The notes beneath the pieces are model-generated. The model was not told where the DNA came from, searched no databases, and worked only from the letters and a program-made list of their open reading frames with translations. A DNA stretch of 64,000 bases, taken from contig NC_091944.1 in NCBI RefSeq assembly GCF_041260155.1, positions 27,761,832-27,825,831 of the forward strand. Direction: 5' to 3'. The translations under genes and the position numbers were made by a program. Below are positions 1 through 12,061 of the stretch, piece after piece (within the stretch, counting starts at the first letter, position 1; each line of letters begins with the position of its first letter). The stretch is from Ptychodera flava (Eukaryota > Hemichordata > Enteropneusta > Ptychoderidae).

Positions 1-279
1 CAATCAAGAAACTGTACTATTCATATTTTCATTGATTTTTGCCTGATGATATAGTTGTGATGACAAAAATGCATTGATTCTTTTGCAAAGTGTAGGAAAT
101 ATGTTATCAACGAGCAAGTATGTATACGCCGGTGAAAAGCTGAGAGTCAATGCGCGACCGTAACCGTATTGACGTTCAATAACAGCGATGTTCTTCTCAT
201 TCAAAACTTTGTTTTCGATAGTTCGCAATGTAACAACACTGCTCTCGGTAAAACAGAGCTAGAAAAAGACTAAACTTAC

Positions 280-3075
280 TATGTGAGTCGTCACTGTCAC
301 CACTCCGAACCCTTGAAAAACCATTAAAAATAACAGAATTATAAAGACAGGTTCCTTGAACAGGGAAAAGTCATACAGCGATTTGAAAAATGAAGTTATG
401 CTATTGCATACTGCACGTCCTTGTTTTCCGATACTTGAAGAGACCGAGTTTTTATCTTCGGTGAGGACCTTTTTGTACTTCGATGTACCATTGTCCTTGT
501 CCGGCGTGAGTTTTGTTTTCGAATATTTACTTTCTCCGTTCTGGTCATTGCACTCATCCTGATTGGCGTTACATTGTTCGTGCGTCATTTGTAAATTCTC
601 GTCGGTGAACTCCAGCACCTGTGAGTACTCTCTTTTCGCTTGTAACGGTCTGAAGAGGGCGCCTGCTACGCAGATATGTAAACAAAATGCTGATAAGACC
701 ATGTGAAGTCCTCGCCACCCGTAGGTGTCTATGAGAGCTTGGCTACCGATAGACATGACAAACTGGCCCATCCCACCGCCTGCCAGAGCCAGTCCCATGG
801 CAATTGAAAGCTTCTTCCTGAAATATATCCCCACCATCTCTATTGCGGAGAGGTGAGTGATGCCGAAACCACAACCTGGTGGGAATAACATAAAAAACAG
901 ATTGAGGAACAAAATCGCCTTCTTCGTTTTTCCATGCACACAAGTACGGAATTCTATGATTCTATAATGATTAATCTATGAGACCGTGACATTCGAGTAC
1001 GCCAGCTATAGACTACAACAGCAATTGTATTCATCCGTCATATAAAGATACGTAATTTTACTTGAAGCGGAAATTGCAATAGCACGAAAAAGAACTACTC
1101 AACGAGACAGCCGCAAGCGAGTTTGTCCATAAGACGTTGGCTGGGGCGGGGTGGGGCAGCAGGGCTCGAAATTAACTTTTTCCCTGGTAGTCCACTTGGG
1201 CTACCATTTTCTGAAGTTGTTAGTCCACTGATAATGGCTGGTAGCCCATGCATATTTTAGTTTAGGGATTTGTTTCATTAACAAGACAAGAAAAAGCTAT
1301 TTTTTCAATATTCTGCCCGTGAAGTGAATTTGTTAGTCATTTGATGTGAATACTTGCACACTTAATTACCCAAGGAAACAGGTACATTGACCACAGTGAC
1401 ACTAAAAAGTTTGTATTGACAACCCGTTTCATTCTCAGAGTTGCATGCCAATTTTGATAGTCGTCATGGCAGTGACCACCGCCTCAGCAGGGCTAAAAAT
1501 ATACCATGGGAGGAGTTTGTGATTGATACAGTTTGATCAAAATGCAATGGGAATACGTTTTCATTGGCCATCATACTTTTTTTTCAAAGTTCCATCGCAA
1601 GGTCTCTTTGTAATTTGCAAAACAAAATCACTGAGTCCGGCCTTACTGTTTCCATCTGAGTTTGACTGCATTTAGCTCGTCCAAAAGTGAAAGACCGGGC
1701 ATGCCACGCCAAGTACTGACTGAATTTCATGTCCCAGGCTTTGGTAGTCCGAGTTGGCTACCATTTCATGGACTTTGGTAGCCCCACGGAAAAGTTGGTA
1801 GTCTGTGGACGCGGGACTACCGATGCATGCCTGAAATATAAATTTATTTGAAACTATATTTAATGACTTCTTTCCACAGTTTTATAGCCTTCGTAGGCAA
1901 TCTTTAGACGAGAATACAACTTTGCAACCACTTGTAGTCTATTGTTACTATTATTCATGAAATACACAACCAAAGAATGATTTTCTTTATAACATATACA
2001 GTCCTCACCTATGAGAATGCCATACGTGAAATACAACTGGTATATATTTGTAGTGAACGAGCTTGACATGTGGCCAACGGACGCCACGATGCCACCCGCC
2101 ATGAGAGAAGTACGGTGTCCGAATTTTCTTGACAGGGCTAAGCTAAGTGGACCAAGCATGGTAAATGTGAAAACGGCCAGAGATCCAATCCACGCTATAA
2201 AAGAAGGAAAAAATGCCACTGTGACGTCACAATCATACGAATTTGATTTATATCTTTCGGTTGGTTTTAGTACAGCTTCCACACACTGTTGAGGGAAACG
2301 CATTTAAAGTTTCCGTGAATTCCCCCAGCGTTATGCGAACGTAAAAGTCGACCAGCACTGCTCTACCAGATAGCAACTACCTGACAACAAGTACTTGCGT
2401 CAGAACACTAAAACACGATTGGAACTGATTTGGGATAATTGGATAGTGAAGTAATGTCGATTTTATCTGCAAATTTAACCTCATCCACTTTTCTTTTCAA
2501 GCTACACATTTGTTTTTATGAGTAATTTGCAATATTCCAACATTCAGCTACAGGGCACCTAACACTTTTGAGAAATTTGAAAAGTTTGAAGATCCATTAT
2601 CCCAAATTAGTTCCTATTGTGTTTTTGATCACAAAAAAATTGATATGAGTCTGAGACAACTCTTTTGAGAAGTCAAATTTCATAAGACTGGATCGACGCT
2701 CGGCTGAAGAGAAATTTAACATTATTCAAGTGGTATGTTTGTATATCATCCTTTCAATTATTTTAAAATGAGGTCAGGCTGACCGGACAAGCATCGTGAC
2801 TGATCTCTACCGAGGATTGTGACGACTGGCCCATCATTTTCCAGGTGCGCCAAACATTTCAACTAACCTGTGGCTGCCTTGGATTCGTTGTATGCATCCA
2901 GATATGCGGCAAAGAAAACACTGAATGAAAACAAATTTCCGGCCGATATAGTGGTGGTTAGAAAGGTAGCAAAGACAATGAACCATCCCCATCCACCGTC
3001 GGGAGGGCTCGGCCAATCTCTAGCGAGTTTCGGCTTGTTTTTCGACGCCTCATCTTTCAAACCCGTGGCGGTCAT
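280..3075 (-). CDS. Monocarboxylate-transporter-like protein (SLC16 family), 5' part of gene
   Basis: Three coding exons join in frame: 3075-2868, 2194-2009 and 875-280, all with GT-AG borders, giving residues 1-330. An in-frame TAA lies 24 bases upstream of the ATG. A likely 5'UTR acceptor puts the exon edge at 3111. The N-terminus holds the SLC16 signature PPDGGWGWFI at the start of TM1. Exon 2 encodes the next helices, and exon 3 has the TM5 motif YFRKKLSIAMGLALAGGG. A hydrophilic central loop rich in K, D, N and S follows, then TM7 (ending VVTVTTHI). Family knowledge: 12-TM major-facilitator carriers moving lactate, pyruvate or related solutes, usually with protons, across the plasma membrane. 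Exon 3 ends in phase 0 at a GTAAGT donor, so TM8-12 lie beyond position 1, and 1-279 is intron. The subtype (MCT1-14) and substrate cannot be told. Intron 2 (876-2008) contains a dispersed repeat. Confidence 0.88.
1160..1830. mobile_element. Dispersed repeat, hAT-like ends, inside MCT intron 2
   Basis: The left end begins CAGGGCTCGAAATTAAC, and the right end read on the minus strand begins CAGGCATGCATCGG. Both ends carry several GGTAGTCC/GGCTACC motifs in inverted arrangement. The stretch from about 1276 to 1705 is clearly related to about 9530-10085, so this is a repeated sequence. No transposase frame is visible, so it would be non-autonomous. The hAT assignment rests only on the CAG-starting ends; I found no convincing 8-bp target duplication. 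Confidence 0.45.
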
Positions 3076-3154
3076 TGCAAAGTATTCGACTCTCTTACGT
3101 TAAATGGCAATCTACAGAAAGAAATTCATGAAAAACGACAATTGAAAAACATTA

Positions 3155-3182
3155 TACATACATACACACATACACACACACA

Positions 3183-3224
<42 letters not shown>

Positions 3225-3235
3225 CAGACACACAG

Positions 3236-3331
<96 letters not shown>
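3155..3331. repeat. Compound microsatellite (CA)n then (TA)n
   Basis: A CA/CACAGA-type run is followed by about 80 bases of pure TA. It lies just upstream of the first MCT exons. The ORFs crossing it are repeat artefacts. Confidence 0.97.
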
Positions 3332-3333
<2 letters not shown>

Positions 3334-3529
3334 TACTTTTTACACTAGGAAGACAGTGTGCGTTGGGAGACAGTAATCGAGTCACACGATCGGGGACAGT
3401 AATACATGTAATGATATATGTCCCGCTCTCAGTGTTTCTCATGAAATCTAGAACATTACTGTTGAAACCATAAAACCACAACAAGACAACTAATATTAGC
3501 ATAAACAACAATACAAACAACGACAACAT

Positions 3530-3581
3530 CATCAACAACAACAGCAACAAAATCAACAACAACAACAACAACAACAACAAC
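3530..3581. repeat. (CAA)n microsatellite
   Basis: Mostly uninterrupted CAA triplets, with a few degenerate units just before. Confidence 0.9.
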
Positions 3582-6500
3582 CAGATGTGTGGGCCCTCTG
3601 TTTTGAACCGTGAACACCTGGGCGTCATCGCTAGTATAGCGCCTGCGCAAGCTATTGCGTATGAATGAGCAAGCAAGTAATGATCCAGTGTTCGTGGCAA
3701 AAATACAGTACAAACCATAATTAACTGGGTAGAACAGACCGATCTCTAGTTTCATATATGCTAGGGAAAACATGGTGAGTTCGTTGGTAAAGTTCGTTCT
3801 TTAAGCAGAATAATAGATTGATTTTTGTTCAACGACCGCACACACCATGTGTGTACACACGTGTGCGAACATGTGTCATGGCTACTCAACAGACGGCGAC
3901 AGCGCCCAATGGTTTTCTTCCTCAAGCACTGCAGTGTTAGTGTGCAAATACTGCAGTATTTAAAGGGTTGCCGCAAATGAGAACGAAAATAAGCTTCATC
4001 ATCTAGCCCTATTGTAAAGCAGGTACCCTATGCCGGTACCCTATTTCGATTACCATGCGCAAAAATCGCAGTACATGTTTTCTCGCTCCACGTTTTACTG
4101 TATCGCAAAATCATGAAAATATCGCACTATACTGTTTGGCGTGTACCAGGCCAGTACGGCACCTGCACTACACCACCGTCCCTCCACCCACGGGATGGTG
4201 ACTACACCATTCTTTTGACATATTACGTGATGCAGTACATGGTGTAAAATAACGTAACAACCACTTTGGATACATTACGTTATTCCTTATTGTCGAGTTG
4301 GCGCTGAACAAAGATTGATTTTAGAGGGAGTAAGCCAGTGTGGCGGAAGCGTATGCATGAATGGTGATTTGGCCATGGTCCCTCCACAAAGGGACGTGAT
4401 TTGGCCGAGTATTTCTGTCTGTTGCTTCTAAACTAGGTGACTGGATGCTGTATGTTGTGGGATCGAACCCGACCGATTGAAAACACCATATATTCATAGC
4501 CTCGTAATTACCGATTGCAGGTATGATACTGAATGAGACTCGGTTGGATTTTCGCATTTCCGAACTGTCGTTTAAGGGGTTCAGGCCAAAAGCACTTAGT
4601 TTCGTCATGGAGGTACTGCTACCTCCATGGTTTCGTTTACCGTGCGCATGCTTTAATTATCCACAATCCCTAACGGTGATGATGCCAATCGATAGACGTG
4701 ACACATGACCCTGAAAAGTAGACAATGAGCGTTGCGAATGAACCATACACTGTTGAAGGAACTTACATTCTAGCTGGCGTATTTGCCTGTATTCACAGCC
4801 AAATATAGCTTCTTTTCACTCCTGGAAAGACACGGCGCCTGATGAGTAGTGATCGATGGGTATTCTTTCAGTGAAGGAACCATTCATCACTCCTATGAAG
4901 CAAAAAAGACGAGATTACTTACACATATTACAACCGTCGCTTCCATCCAGCTGATGGCATAGGAAACGACAAACTATTACGTCATCATTCGAGTTATCAC
5001 ATGACCTTGCTATTGTTTCCTCTCCTACAGGGACAGTCACTGGAGCTTTACCCACTTAACCGTCCGCTCTCGGTACGGATCAAATAATTTTCTCTCTAGT
5101 CTTCGTGGTTTAGCCATGCAAATAATTCAGTGTCAGTTTTTCTCTTTTTCCTAATAAAGGCCAGGTCTGTTCTATGAATAGTAATATGGCAGCCCTTTCT
5201 CCAAATTGATCATTTGCAATCAACTTGAATGCAAGACAATCCCCTGAAAGAAATGACAGGGCCTATCGGGGGGGGGGGGGGCAATAATAGACTTGACACA
5301 AGTATGTGAATAAACCTATTATTTGAACGTGATGTAATACATGTCGTAAAGCTGCCTCGGGAGTCAAGATTCTCGTTGAAACTTATTTGCCTATCGCGTT
5401 TACTCGATCTACACTTGCGCAGAGATCGTCCTTTTTATTATACAACTTGGTAAATCCAGAATACGATCGCGCATTGCCGTCATCCAGGCCAGCGCGTTTT
5501 GCAGGAAAAGTAACACTCGATATGCGCAATAACTAGCCGATATGACTTTATTTTTTTACAAAATCACAGACCTAGTCTAGGACATTGCAGGCATTGGCTC
5601 TAGCACGGAGTCTCCAGGCGGTGGCACTCACATGTTGGCTATTAAAGCGTATATATGCAAAATTCCATACCCCTCCATAGCTTTTTTTTTACCAAAAACA
5701 CACCGTTCTTTAAAAAATAGAGCAGAAAATTAAACCAAAAAACACTCCTCTTTACAAAATCTAGGAGAGGGAAAGACAATGTTAAGATGGTTACAACCAT
5801 ATCAATGAATAGAGCAATCAGATTATTTTAACGCATCTACCGGGCGGTTCCTTTGGCATTCATTGTCTAAAGTGCGAAAAATTGAAAGTCCGAACATGTG
5901 TCCCCAAGTTGAATTCTGAAGTCTGATGCAACATGATAACTCCGTTTTGGAGAAAACACTACCTTCAAACAATCTCCATTTTTAATTTAGCGCTGCACTT
6001 CACGTTGCTGACAAAACATCTCATCATACATTTCATCATATAGTGTTCATAATGTGTATTTGATGTTTGACCATTACCATCATAGGTGGATGAGTGGAAT
6101 ACCACCGTCTACGGTTTTGACGTTACCGTTGTCAGAAGACGATATCCCAGATGCACACCGACGACAACAACGAAAGTGTCAACAATACCACTGATTGCCG
6201 CTTGAGGGATACGACCGAACCGCGTACTACTGAACTATGGGTGAGCTTGCTTGGCGGCCGTGTTCTCCAGTGATACACTATCATCATGACAACAATTTCT
6301 AGGAAAAGCGGTATTGTCACTTTTTGGGGACCGATGGTAGACTTGATAAAAATCTGTGAAATATTTCATGCAAGAGATGTAGTAGATTAATCTCGACTGA
6401 TTTTCCTGATCACCCTGTGTGAGAGATTCTTTTATGAGATTGTTTTATGGGTCATTTATCGAAAGTATTTTAACAATTTCTTTGTTTTGCTGGTATGGTA

Positions 6501-7100
6501 ACTTGAATGAAAAGGACCAAAAACGTATATGTAACATAGTCAATATTTTGCAGCAAAATTATTAGAGAACAACAGACCAGCCTTTCTGAATTGTTTGAGA
6601 AACACATTACACGTAACGCCGCTAATTGTATCTTGAATGCTACATTTAAACACCCATTACGTCACTGATGAGTTCGATCCGCTTCCGTCTGGTCGTCGTT
6701 TTTAAAAGACCAAAAGATCAAATAAAAATATTTATAAAGACAGCAATTGGATCTTGAAATACAGTTAAATAGTTCCGTTTCTCTGTTCATGTATCGCAAG
6801 TTCACTATTTCCAGTACGTTTTATCAATCTTTGGGGAATTTTATTTTTGCGCCCGTTGTTTTTATTTGCTTGGCTAAAATTTTTAAAGAGCTGTCAATTC
6901 GTGTTTGTACATTGTTCTGCGGTCTTATTTGTTTTCGTGGTTGTACATTGTTCTGCGGTCTTCGACATCTTCTATTCGTCTATTCCATACGTTTTTGTTT
7001 ATTAGATGATTTGTTTGTGTATTTTGCCTCTCTTTTCATGAGGGCTCTGATGGAAATTACAATTTGATTTGTAACTCCGATTACCCTCTTTTAATAAAGT
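3582..7100. other. Intergenic stretch, no gene recognised
   Basis: Only short ORFs without protein-like composition or splice support are seen. It contains a G-run near 5270 and otherwise looks like unique or decayed sequence. The MCT promoter may lie in the part next to 3.1-4 kb, but no element can be pinned down. Confidence 0.5.
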
Positions 7101-7169
7101 TTAATAATTAATATAATTAATATAAGTATAATATAGAAATAATAACGCGAATAATAATAGGTTCAATTT

Positions 7170-7890
7170 CCGTGAAATTTTCACCATAAGGGTATTTTGG
7201 GTCGAAAAGACCAAATATGATATCGATTTCACTGCCCCATGTTTCCATGGTAACCATTTTAGGGGTTGAAAATTTCAGTTTTTCTAATATTCCATGAAAA
7301 GTTACTTTGATTTATATGAAAATTATCTAGTGGGGGAGTTCGGGTCAGAGAACACAAAAACCAGACTTATTTTAATGTTTCGAGTTGCCATGGTAACTAT
7401 TTTGGGATTGAAAATGTTACTTTTTCCCTAATTCCTATTAAAGAAGGATTGATTGATGTAAAAATTTGATCATAAGGGTATGTCTGGTTAGCATACCAAA
7501 AAATATCACACTCATTGTAATGTGAGATGTTTCCATGGCAACCATTCAGGAGTAAAAATTACCATTTTTTTAAAGATTCCATCTAAAATCCAGGAATCAA
7601 TAGAATGTGTAATATCAAAGGGATATTTTGGGTTAGAAGACCAAATATCCAGTGTAAAAATCCAGTAATCAACAGAAATATTAACCAAAGGGTTATTTTG
7701 GGTTAGAAAGACAAAATATGATATCCATTTTTACTGCCCTGTTTCCATAGTAACCTATTTGCATTTTAAAATTTCAATTTTTTTCCAAATTCCATTAAAA
7801 GTAATCCCAGTTACTATGCAAATGCTCTCCTAAGTGTATTTATCACAGCATGAACTCCATGTTAATTTTTGTTTTATGTTGCCTTGGTAA
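7170..7890. repeat. Degenerate tandem repeat, about 140-150 bp unit
   Basis: The phrase TTTCCATGGTAACCATTTT recurs in degraded form near 7243, 7386, 7529, 7741 and 7880. A second phrase, TTTTGGGTTAGAAGACCAAA, recurs near 7195, 7485, 7624 and 7694. The units have diverged strongly, so the array is old. No coding potential is seen. Confidence 0.7.
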
Positions 7891-8125
7891 AAAATTTTGG
7901 TAAGGCCAGGAAGAAAAAATAAATTGTTCATCGGAATCGCCGCTTCTACTTTGGCATATTTGGATTTTTTTTTTTTTTTTTTTTTTTTTTGATCGCGGCA
8001 AATTCTTACTTCCGCATTACAAATATTTTTAGTACTGCCGCTGGTGGCGCCCTACACTTTGTCGGGTTTGCGCCGGCACGGGATTTTGAATGAGACTTCC
8101 GACGTGTTTGGACTTCCAACACGTT

Positions 8126-8270
8126 GTTGTGACAACAGTCGCTCGTGAGCTATTCAGCTCTGGGACTATTCGCCCCATAGACGAGTGTACATAAGCGAGA
8201 GTAAACCCACATTCGTCTATGGGGCGAATAGTCCCAGAGCTGAATAGCTCACGAGCGACTGTGTTGTGAC
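8126..8270. mobile_element. Near-perfect palindromic mini-element with 8-bp target duplication
   Basis: Two 50-base arms (8135-8184 and 8213-8262) are exact reverse complements around a 28-base spacer. The outer ends read ACAGTCGCTCG and CGAGCGACTGT. The flanks carry the direct repeat GTTGTGAC at 8126-8133 and 8263-8270, with one extra A at 8134 on the left. Removing one duplication and the insert restores a continuous upstream sequence. It codes for nothing. The layout fits a very young foldback MITE; an 8-bp duplication is typical of hAT-type transposases, though the offset by one base is unusual. Confidence 0.7.
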
Positions 8271-8355
8271 GTCTGGATTTGGCGAATCACGACGCAAAGT
8301 GGGTCGATTTGGCCAGAAATTTCCTCGTTTTGTAAAGGTTAGTACATGTCACATC

Positions 8356-8580
8356 ATGAGTATTAATTTGATCGCCAACATTCGACGTGATGGCCAACTG
8401 TTAGTTCCAAAGACGCTATTCAGTGTTTGTCCTGATATTACGTTCGGCGATTTGTTCAACAAGATCGTGACAGCAGATGGAGGGTGCATCCGATTGAATG
8501 AAAATTGCAATGAAAGTATAAAAATTTATGGCGATGACAAAACACACGATTGCGTCGATGTTAAAGTACGATCTGAATGA
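8356..8580 (+). CDS. Unrecognised short ORF, possibly first part of a gene or broken gene
   Basis: A 74-codon frame starts MSINLIANIRRDGQLLVP and continues with FGDLFNKIV, IRLNENC and KIYGDDKTHDCVDVKV before a stop. Alternating hydrophobic residues and balanced composition look protein-like, possibly a small beta-rich fold (inference only). Just past the stop, the +1 frame reads on as DLNDDYITSLRSQYSVV and a Cys-containing stretch (LCKMCK) to about 8780. Either a one-base frameshift or an unseen splice separates the parts. Upstream sequence is CpG-richer than its surroundings, with ETS-like motifs, and has taken the palindromic insertion. I do not recognise the family. Confidence 0.3.
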   Translation: MSINLIANIRRDGQLLVPKTLFSVCPDITFGDLFNKIVTADGGCIRLNENCNESIKIYGDDKTHDCVDVKVRSE

Positions 8581-9102
8581 TGACTATATAACTTCACTCC
8601 GATCACAGTACAGTGTTGTTAGACCATTGTGTAAAATGTGTAAAGACAGTGGTAAAAAGGCCAAAACATGGGGCCAAAGTAAAATGAAAAAAACTCAGAT
8701 GCTAGGTCCCACCAGGAGAATATTAAAGGACAATACTGAATTGTTGGATTTCAGTGATTTGCTGTACATTTCAGTTTTATTCTGAGAGAATGTTGAAATA
8801 CTCAGAATATGTTGTGCAAACACTAATGGTGAATGTAATGGCCTATGTTATTGTTGGGAAATATAGTATTGAATTCAGTTACCAGTATCAGTGTTTCTTG
8901 TCTGAGATATTTCTGGTTAAAAGGGAAACAATTATCTTGCCTTGTCTGCATCTGTGCAAAAATGCCAGAGAACCGCGTTTACCTTCGGCCTAAAAAAAAA
9001 ATTAAAAAAATTTCACTCGCCGCTCCTGGGACTTGGTCCAAAAAATCCGATGAACAAGATTTTTTTTCTCTGGCCTAACCACAGTTTTTTTTTATTTCAA
9101 AC

Positions 9103-9126
9103 CATAGACCCTCGAGAGGGTCTATG
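9103..9126. repeat. Short palindrome, CATAGACCCTC arms
   Basis: Eleven-base arms CATAGACCCTC/GAGGGTCTATG are separated by two bases. The same core recurs as a longer palindrome at 45483-45510, which suggests a related miniature element. Confidence 0.6.
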
Positions 9127-9529
9127 CTAAAACATAATTCACTGTTTTTTATTTATTTTATGGATTTCTAAGTAACGACTTAGAAATTTGTTCTATAATA
9201 AAAATAATTGTAAATTCTTTGCCTTCATTCTAGGATGAATAGTAAACATAATATATATTGGGGCCATTCTGGTCAAAATTATGTTTACCGTTAATTTTAG
9301 TGTGTTAGAATTAATTTTACATAGACCAGAAATAATTTTTGAAGTATTTTTAATTTTGTTTCATGCAGTCATCCCAAATAAGTGTTATATAGTACAGTAC
9401 TAACTCATTACGCATCGAATTATGTTTATGCCTTCAAATTAATTTTATGTGCTAAAATTAATTCTACTAGTATCTCAAATTAATTAATTTTAATTTATAA
9501 TATTAATAATTAATTAATAATTATTTTTT

Positions 9530-10085
9530 TTCGTGAACTAGAGAAGAAAGGGCTATTTTACAAGATTCTGCCTATGAAGTGAATTTTTAGTCTTTTGATG
9601 TGTATACTTGCACACCTTTAATACCCAAGGAAACAGGTATAATGGACGACAGTGGGACTCAAAAGTTTTGTGAGCTATTAACAACCCGTTTAACTCTCAG
9701 AGTTGTATGCAAATTTTAAAAGTCGCCATGACGACCTGACAACAACATGGTCTTTTCAGCACTAAGACATAGTGTAGCAGGGCTAAAAATAAACCATGGC
9801 CCTTCTCTCGGGAGGAGGCATAATTTCTGTGTCATTGTGATTGATACATTATTATCAAAATGCGACGAGAATGCGTTTTTATTGGCCATCGTTTCCTGTG
9901 TCTGTCATTCAAGTATGCCAGTTCAGATATAGAAACTTTGTTGCAAAGTTCCACTGCACGGCCGGTTGTCTTCGTAATTTCCAGAACAAAGTCATATTAT
10001 CATACGGCAAATTTCTGTGCGCAGCTGGGTTTGACTGCATGCATTTATCTAGCTCGTCCCAAAGTGACGGACGCATCTTTCAACC
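9530..10085. repeat. Second copy of the dispersed repeat seen at 1276-1705
   Basis: Long collinear similarity with 1276-1705 on the same strand. Shared phrases include TACCCAAGGAAACAGGTA, CTCAGAGTTG followed by ATGC, GCAGGGCTAAAAATA and TTTGACTGCATGCATTTA (partial in the other copy). Divergence is moderate with small indels. This copy lacks the GGTAGTCC-rich ends of the first. No coding capacity is visible. Confidence 0.75.
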
Positions 10086-10206
10086 TTTCAGCTTGGTGAA
10101 AAACGCATTTATTGATTCGCCAAAGGCCTGTGGATTCGCATATTTTTGCACAAGTGCTACATGGACATAGGAAAAAGTTCGACTCACCTTAGCCCTCTCG
10201 ATTGTT

Positions 10207-10275
10207 GAATACAACCACGGTCCATGATGAGAGTTCTCGAATCATGGACTGTAGTGTAGCCGTGCTCGAATACAA
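10207..10275. repeat. Imperfect hairpin with ACGGTC/GACTGT ends
   Basis: The arms at 10217-10228 and 10241-10252 (ATCATGGACTGT) differ at one position around a 12-base loop. The ends resemble those of the palindromic elements at 8135 and 59182. The word GAATACAA occurs on both sides (10207-10214 and 10268-10275), but not directly at the arms, so it may be chance. Confidence 0.4.
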
Positions 10276-10599
10276 ATATCTTCTTATTAAATTACGTCAC
10301 TGTTATACAGAGTTAGCATTCCAAAGTCTGTCACCCTGTTTAGGGCGGCATTTCCATCTGAATGATTGAACGACGTTAAACGCAAAATTCTATAGCATAT
10401 GTTCCGGCAATATGTACAGTGTCAGTAGAAATACTGTATACGCTGCTGAGTTACGTAAGCTTATAAGCTTATACTCCACAAAATGGCCACAGGCGGCTTG
10501 AACTTCTGAAAGGATTTCCTAAACGTCCTTACTTGGTACCTTAGACACTCACATGTGATATCCTGAAAAGTATTCTCTGCAGTAATTCCAGTTTCTGTC

Positions 10600-10790
10600 A
10601 AATTCCATCATTTTTAAAGCTCACAACGACACGATAGCGCGAGATCGGAGACGTTCTACTGTCACGCCACGCACTCTCAATTGCGCATGCTCTGGGATTC
10701 GCGTTGCGTCTCTGAAGGGCGCGCGCTTGTTCCGACAGAGAAGAACGCGAATCGCAGGGTCTCTGCCAGACTACACTGCCAGGGCGAAAC
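10600..10790. promoter_or_regulatory. CpG-rich, promoter-like patch
   Basis: This stretch has many more CG dinucleotides than the AT-rich surroundings and contains TTGCGCATGCTC, close to an NRF-1 site. No coding exon is attached on either side, so any promoter role is speculative. Confidence 0.25.
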
Positions 10791-11084
10791 ATGCGAAATG
10801 CAGAAACAATGTTTATTCTGCAATGCCAATATGACGCTTACGAAATAAGTCTGAATATGAAATTATACATCAGAATGAATCCATTGTACATTGGTACGTT
10901 TATGAAAGAATTAGTACAGGATACGTGTCTGAGATGTTTTTCAATTTTAGGTCAGTTATTAGAGTTGGGGTTTGGGGTGGGGGGTTCTGAGACCTAACTT
11001 AAGCAATTAAGTTAGATTTATAAAATGAACTTTTAATATTACCCCTACTGTATTCGTTCGGTGGTCGCAGCATAGCGATTTCAC

Positions 11085-11088
<4 letters not shown>

Positions 11089-11161
<73 letters not shown>
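11089..11161. repeat. (GA)n microsatellite
   Basis: About 36 uninterrupted GA units. Confidence 0.97.
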
Positions 11162-11167
<6 letters not shown>

Positions 11168-11531
11168 AATTTACATTGGAAATATTTTTCATAGTAGTGA
11201 CTTTTGATGGAAGAAAACTAAAAACAAAATTAAATTGAACCGATTGAACGTGTATCCGTAAAGTTCGCACAAAAATTAAAAGTCTAGGCCTGCTGGTATC
11301 GCGTAAACTGCTTGGTGTCACTTTTCCGACAAGCATTTAATTACCCCTTGGCTTAACGATATCCCCTTCTCTCCGTACAGTATGATGCACAATTCTGCGC
11401 TGCACGTAAAACAATTGGAAGTCGCCCCTATTGACAAAATTAAAATATACAACACCTCTTTGTCAGAATTCCCACACAACTTCAATGAACTGTTATTAGA
11501 TTTCTATATAATACTTATAGCCCCTAAACTT

Positions 11532-11569
<38 letters not shown>
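11532..11569. repeat. (AAT)n microsatellite
   Basis: About 12 uninterrupted AAT/ATA triplets. Confidence 0.95.
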
Positions 11570-11570
<1 letters not shown>

Positions 11571-12061
11571 TTGTTGTTTTTGTTGTAAGTTGTTTTTGTC
11601 ACTGGCAATTCTAATTGCCCAAATCGGGACAATAAAGGTTATATTCAATTTTATTGTATTGAATTGTATTCTTGCTGTCGATCATGCTCACTCTACGCAT
11701 GTGCAAATGCACCACCAGCGAGTTCACTCCGAATACAAGGCCTCGACCAGCCACAAGGGACAATGGCATGCTTCATACATGCATGACTGATGCTGCGCTT
11801 TGTAGGCTTACAAATCGATGAAGACGACGTGTTGTATTGTAGTCATCTCAGGCAAAGCGTTTCACACAAAAAGTTATTAATGCACTACGACTTGCCGAAA
11901 TGTCTTTATTTTACACATCACGTACAGATTTAGACTTCAACCATGGAGCTAAAAATGGACCACTTCTACAATAGTAATAGCATAGGGTTCTGAAACTGGT
12001 CACAATAAAAGAGGGTAAGCTCTAACAAGTTTGCATCAACACTCACACATAACGGTCTGTG

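Larger units (their letters stand above)
7904..9075. mobile_element. Possible inverted-repeat-bounded cassette
   Basis: About 30 bases at 7904-7935 (GGCCAGGAAGAAAAAA... to ...TTGTTCATCGGA) recur inverted at 9046-9075 (TCCGATGAACAAG... to ...CTCTGGCC) with few mismatches. Next to each arm is a similar AT homopolymer tract and a GCCGC-type motif. Between them lie a CpG-richer, promoter-like stretch (about 8010-8110, with two ACTTCCG-type motifs), a nested palindromic insertion and an unknown ORF. This could be a mobile unit or two insertions facing each other. No target duplication was identified. Confidence 0.35.

Noticed and set aside
4..228. 74-codon minus-strand ORF next to the MCT exons
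   Set aside because: It lacks transmembrane character and does not follow exon 3 in MCT order; exon 3 ends at a good donor, so this is intron.
3142..3718. ORFs of His/Thr/Ile/Tyr or Val/Cys/Leu runs on both strands
   Set aside because: Translations of CA, TA and CAA microsatellites.
4321..4608. tRNA-like B box (GGGTTCGATCCC) on the minus strand
   Set aside because: No A box at the right distance and no cloverleaf; at most a worn tRNA-derived SINE fragment.
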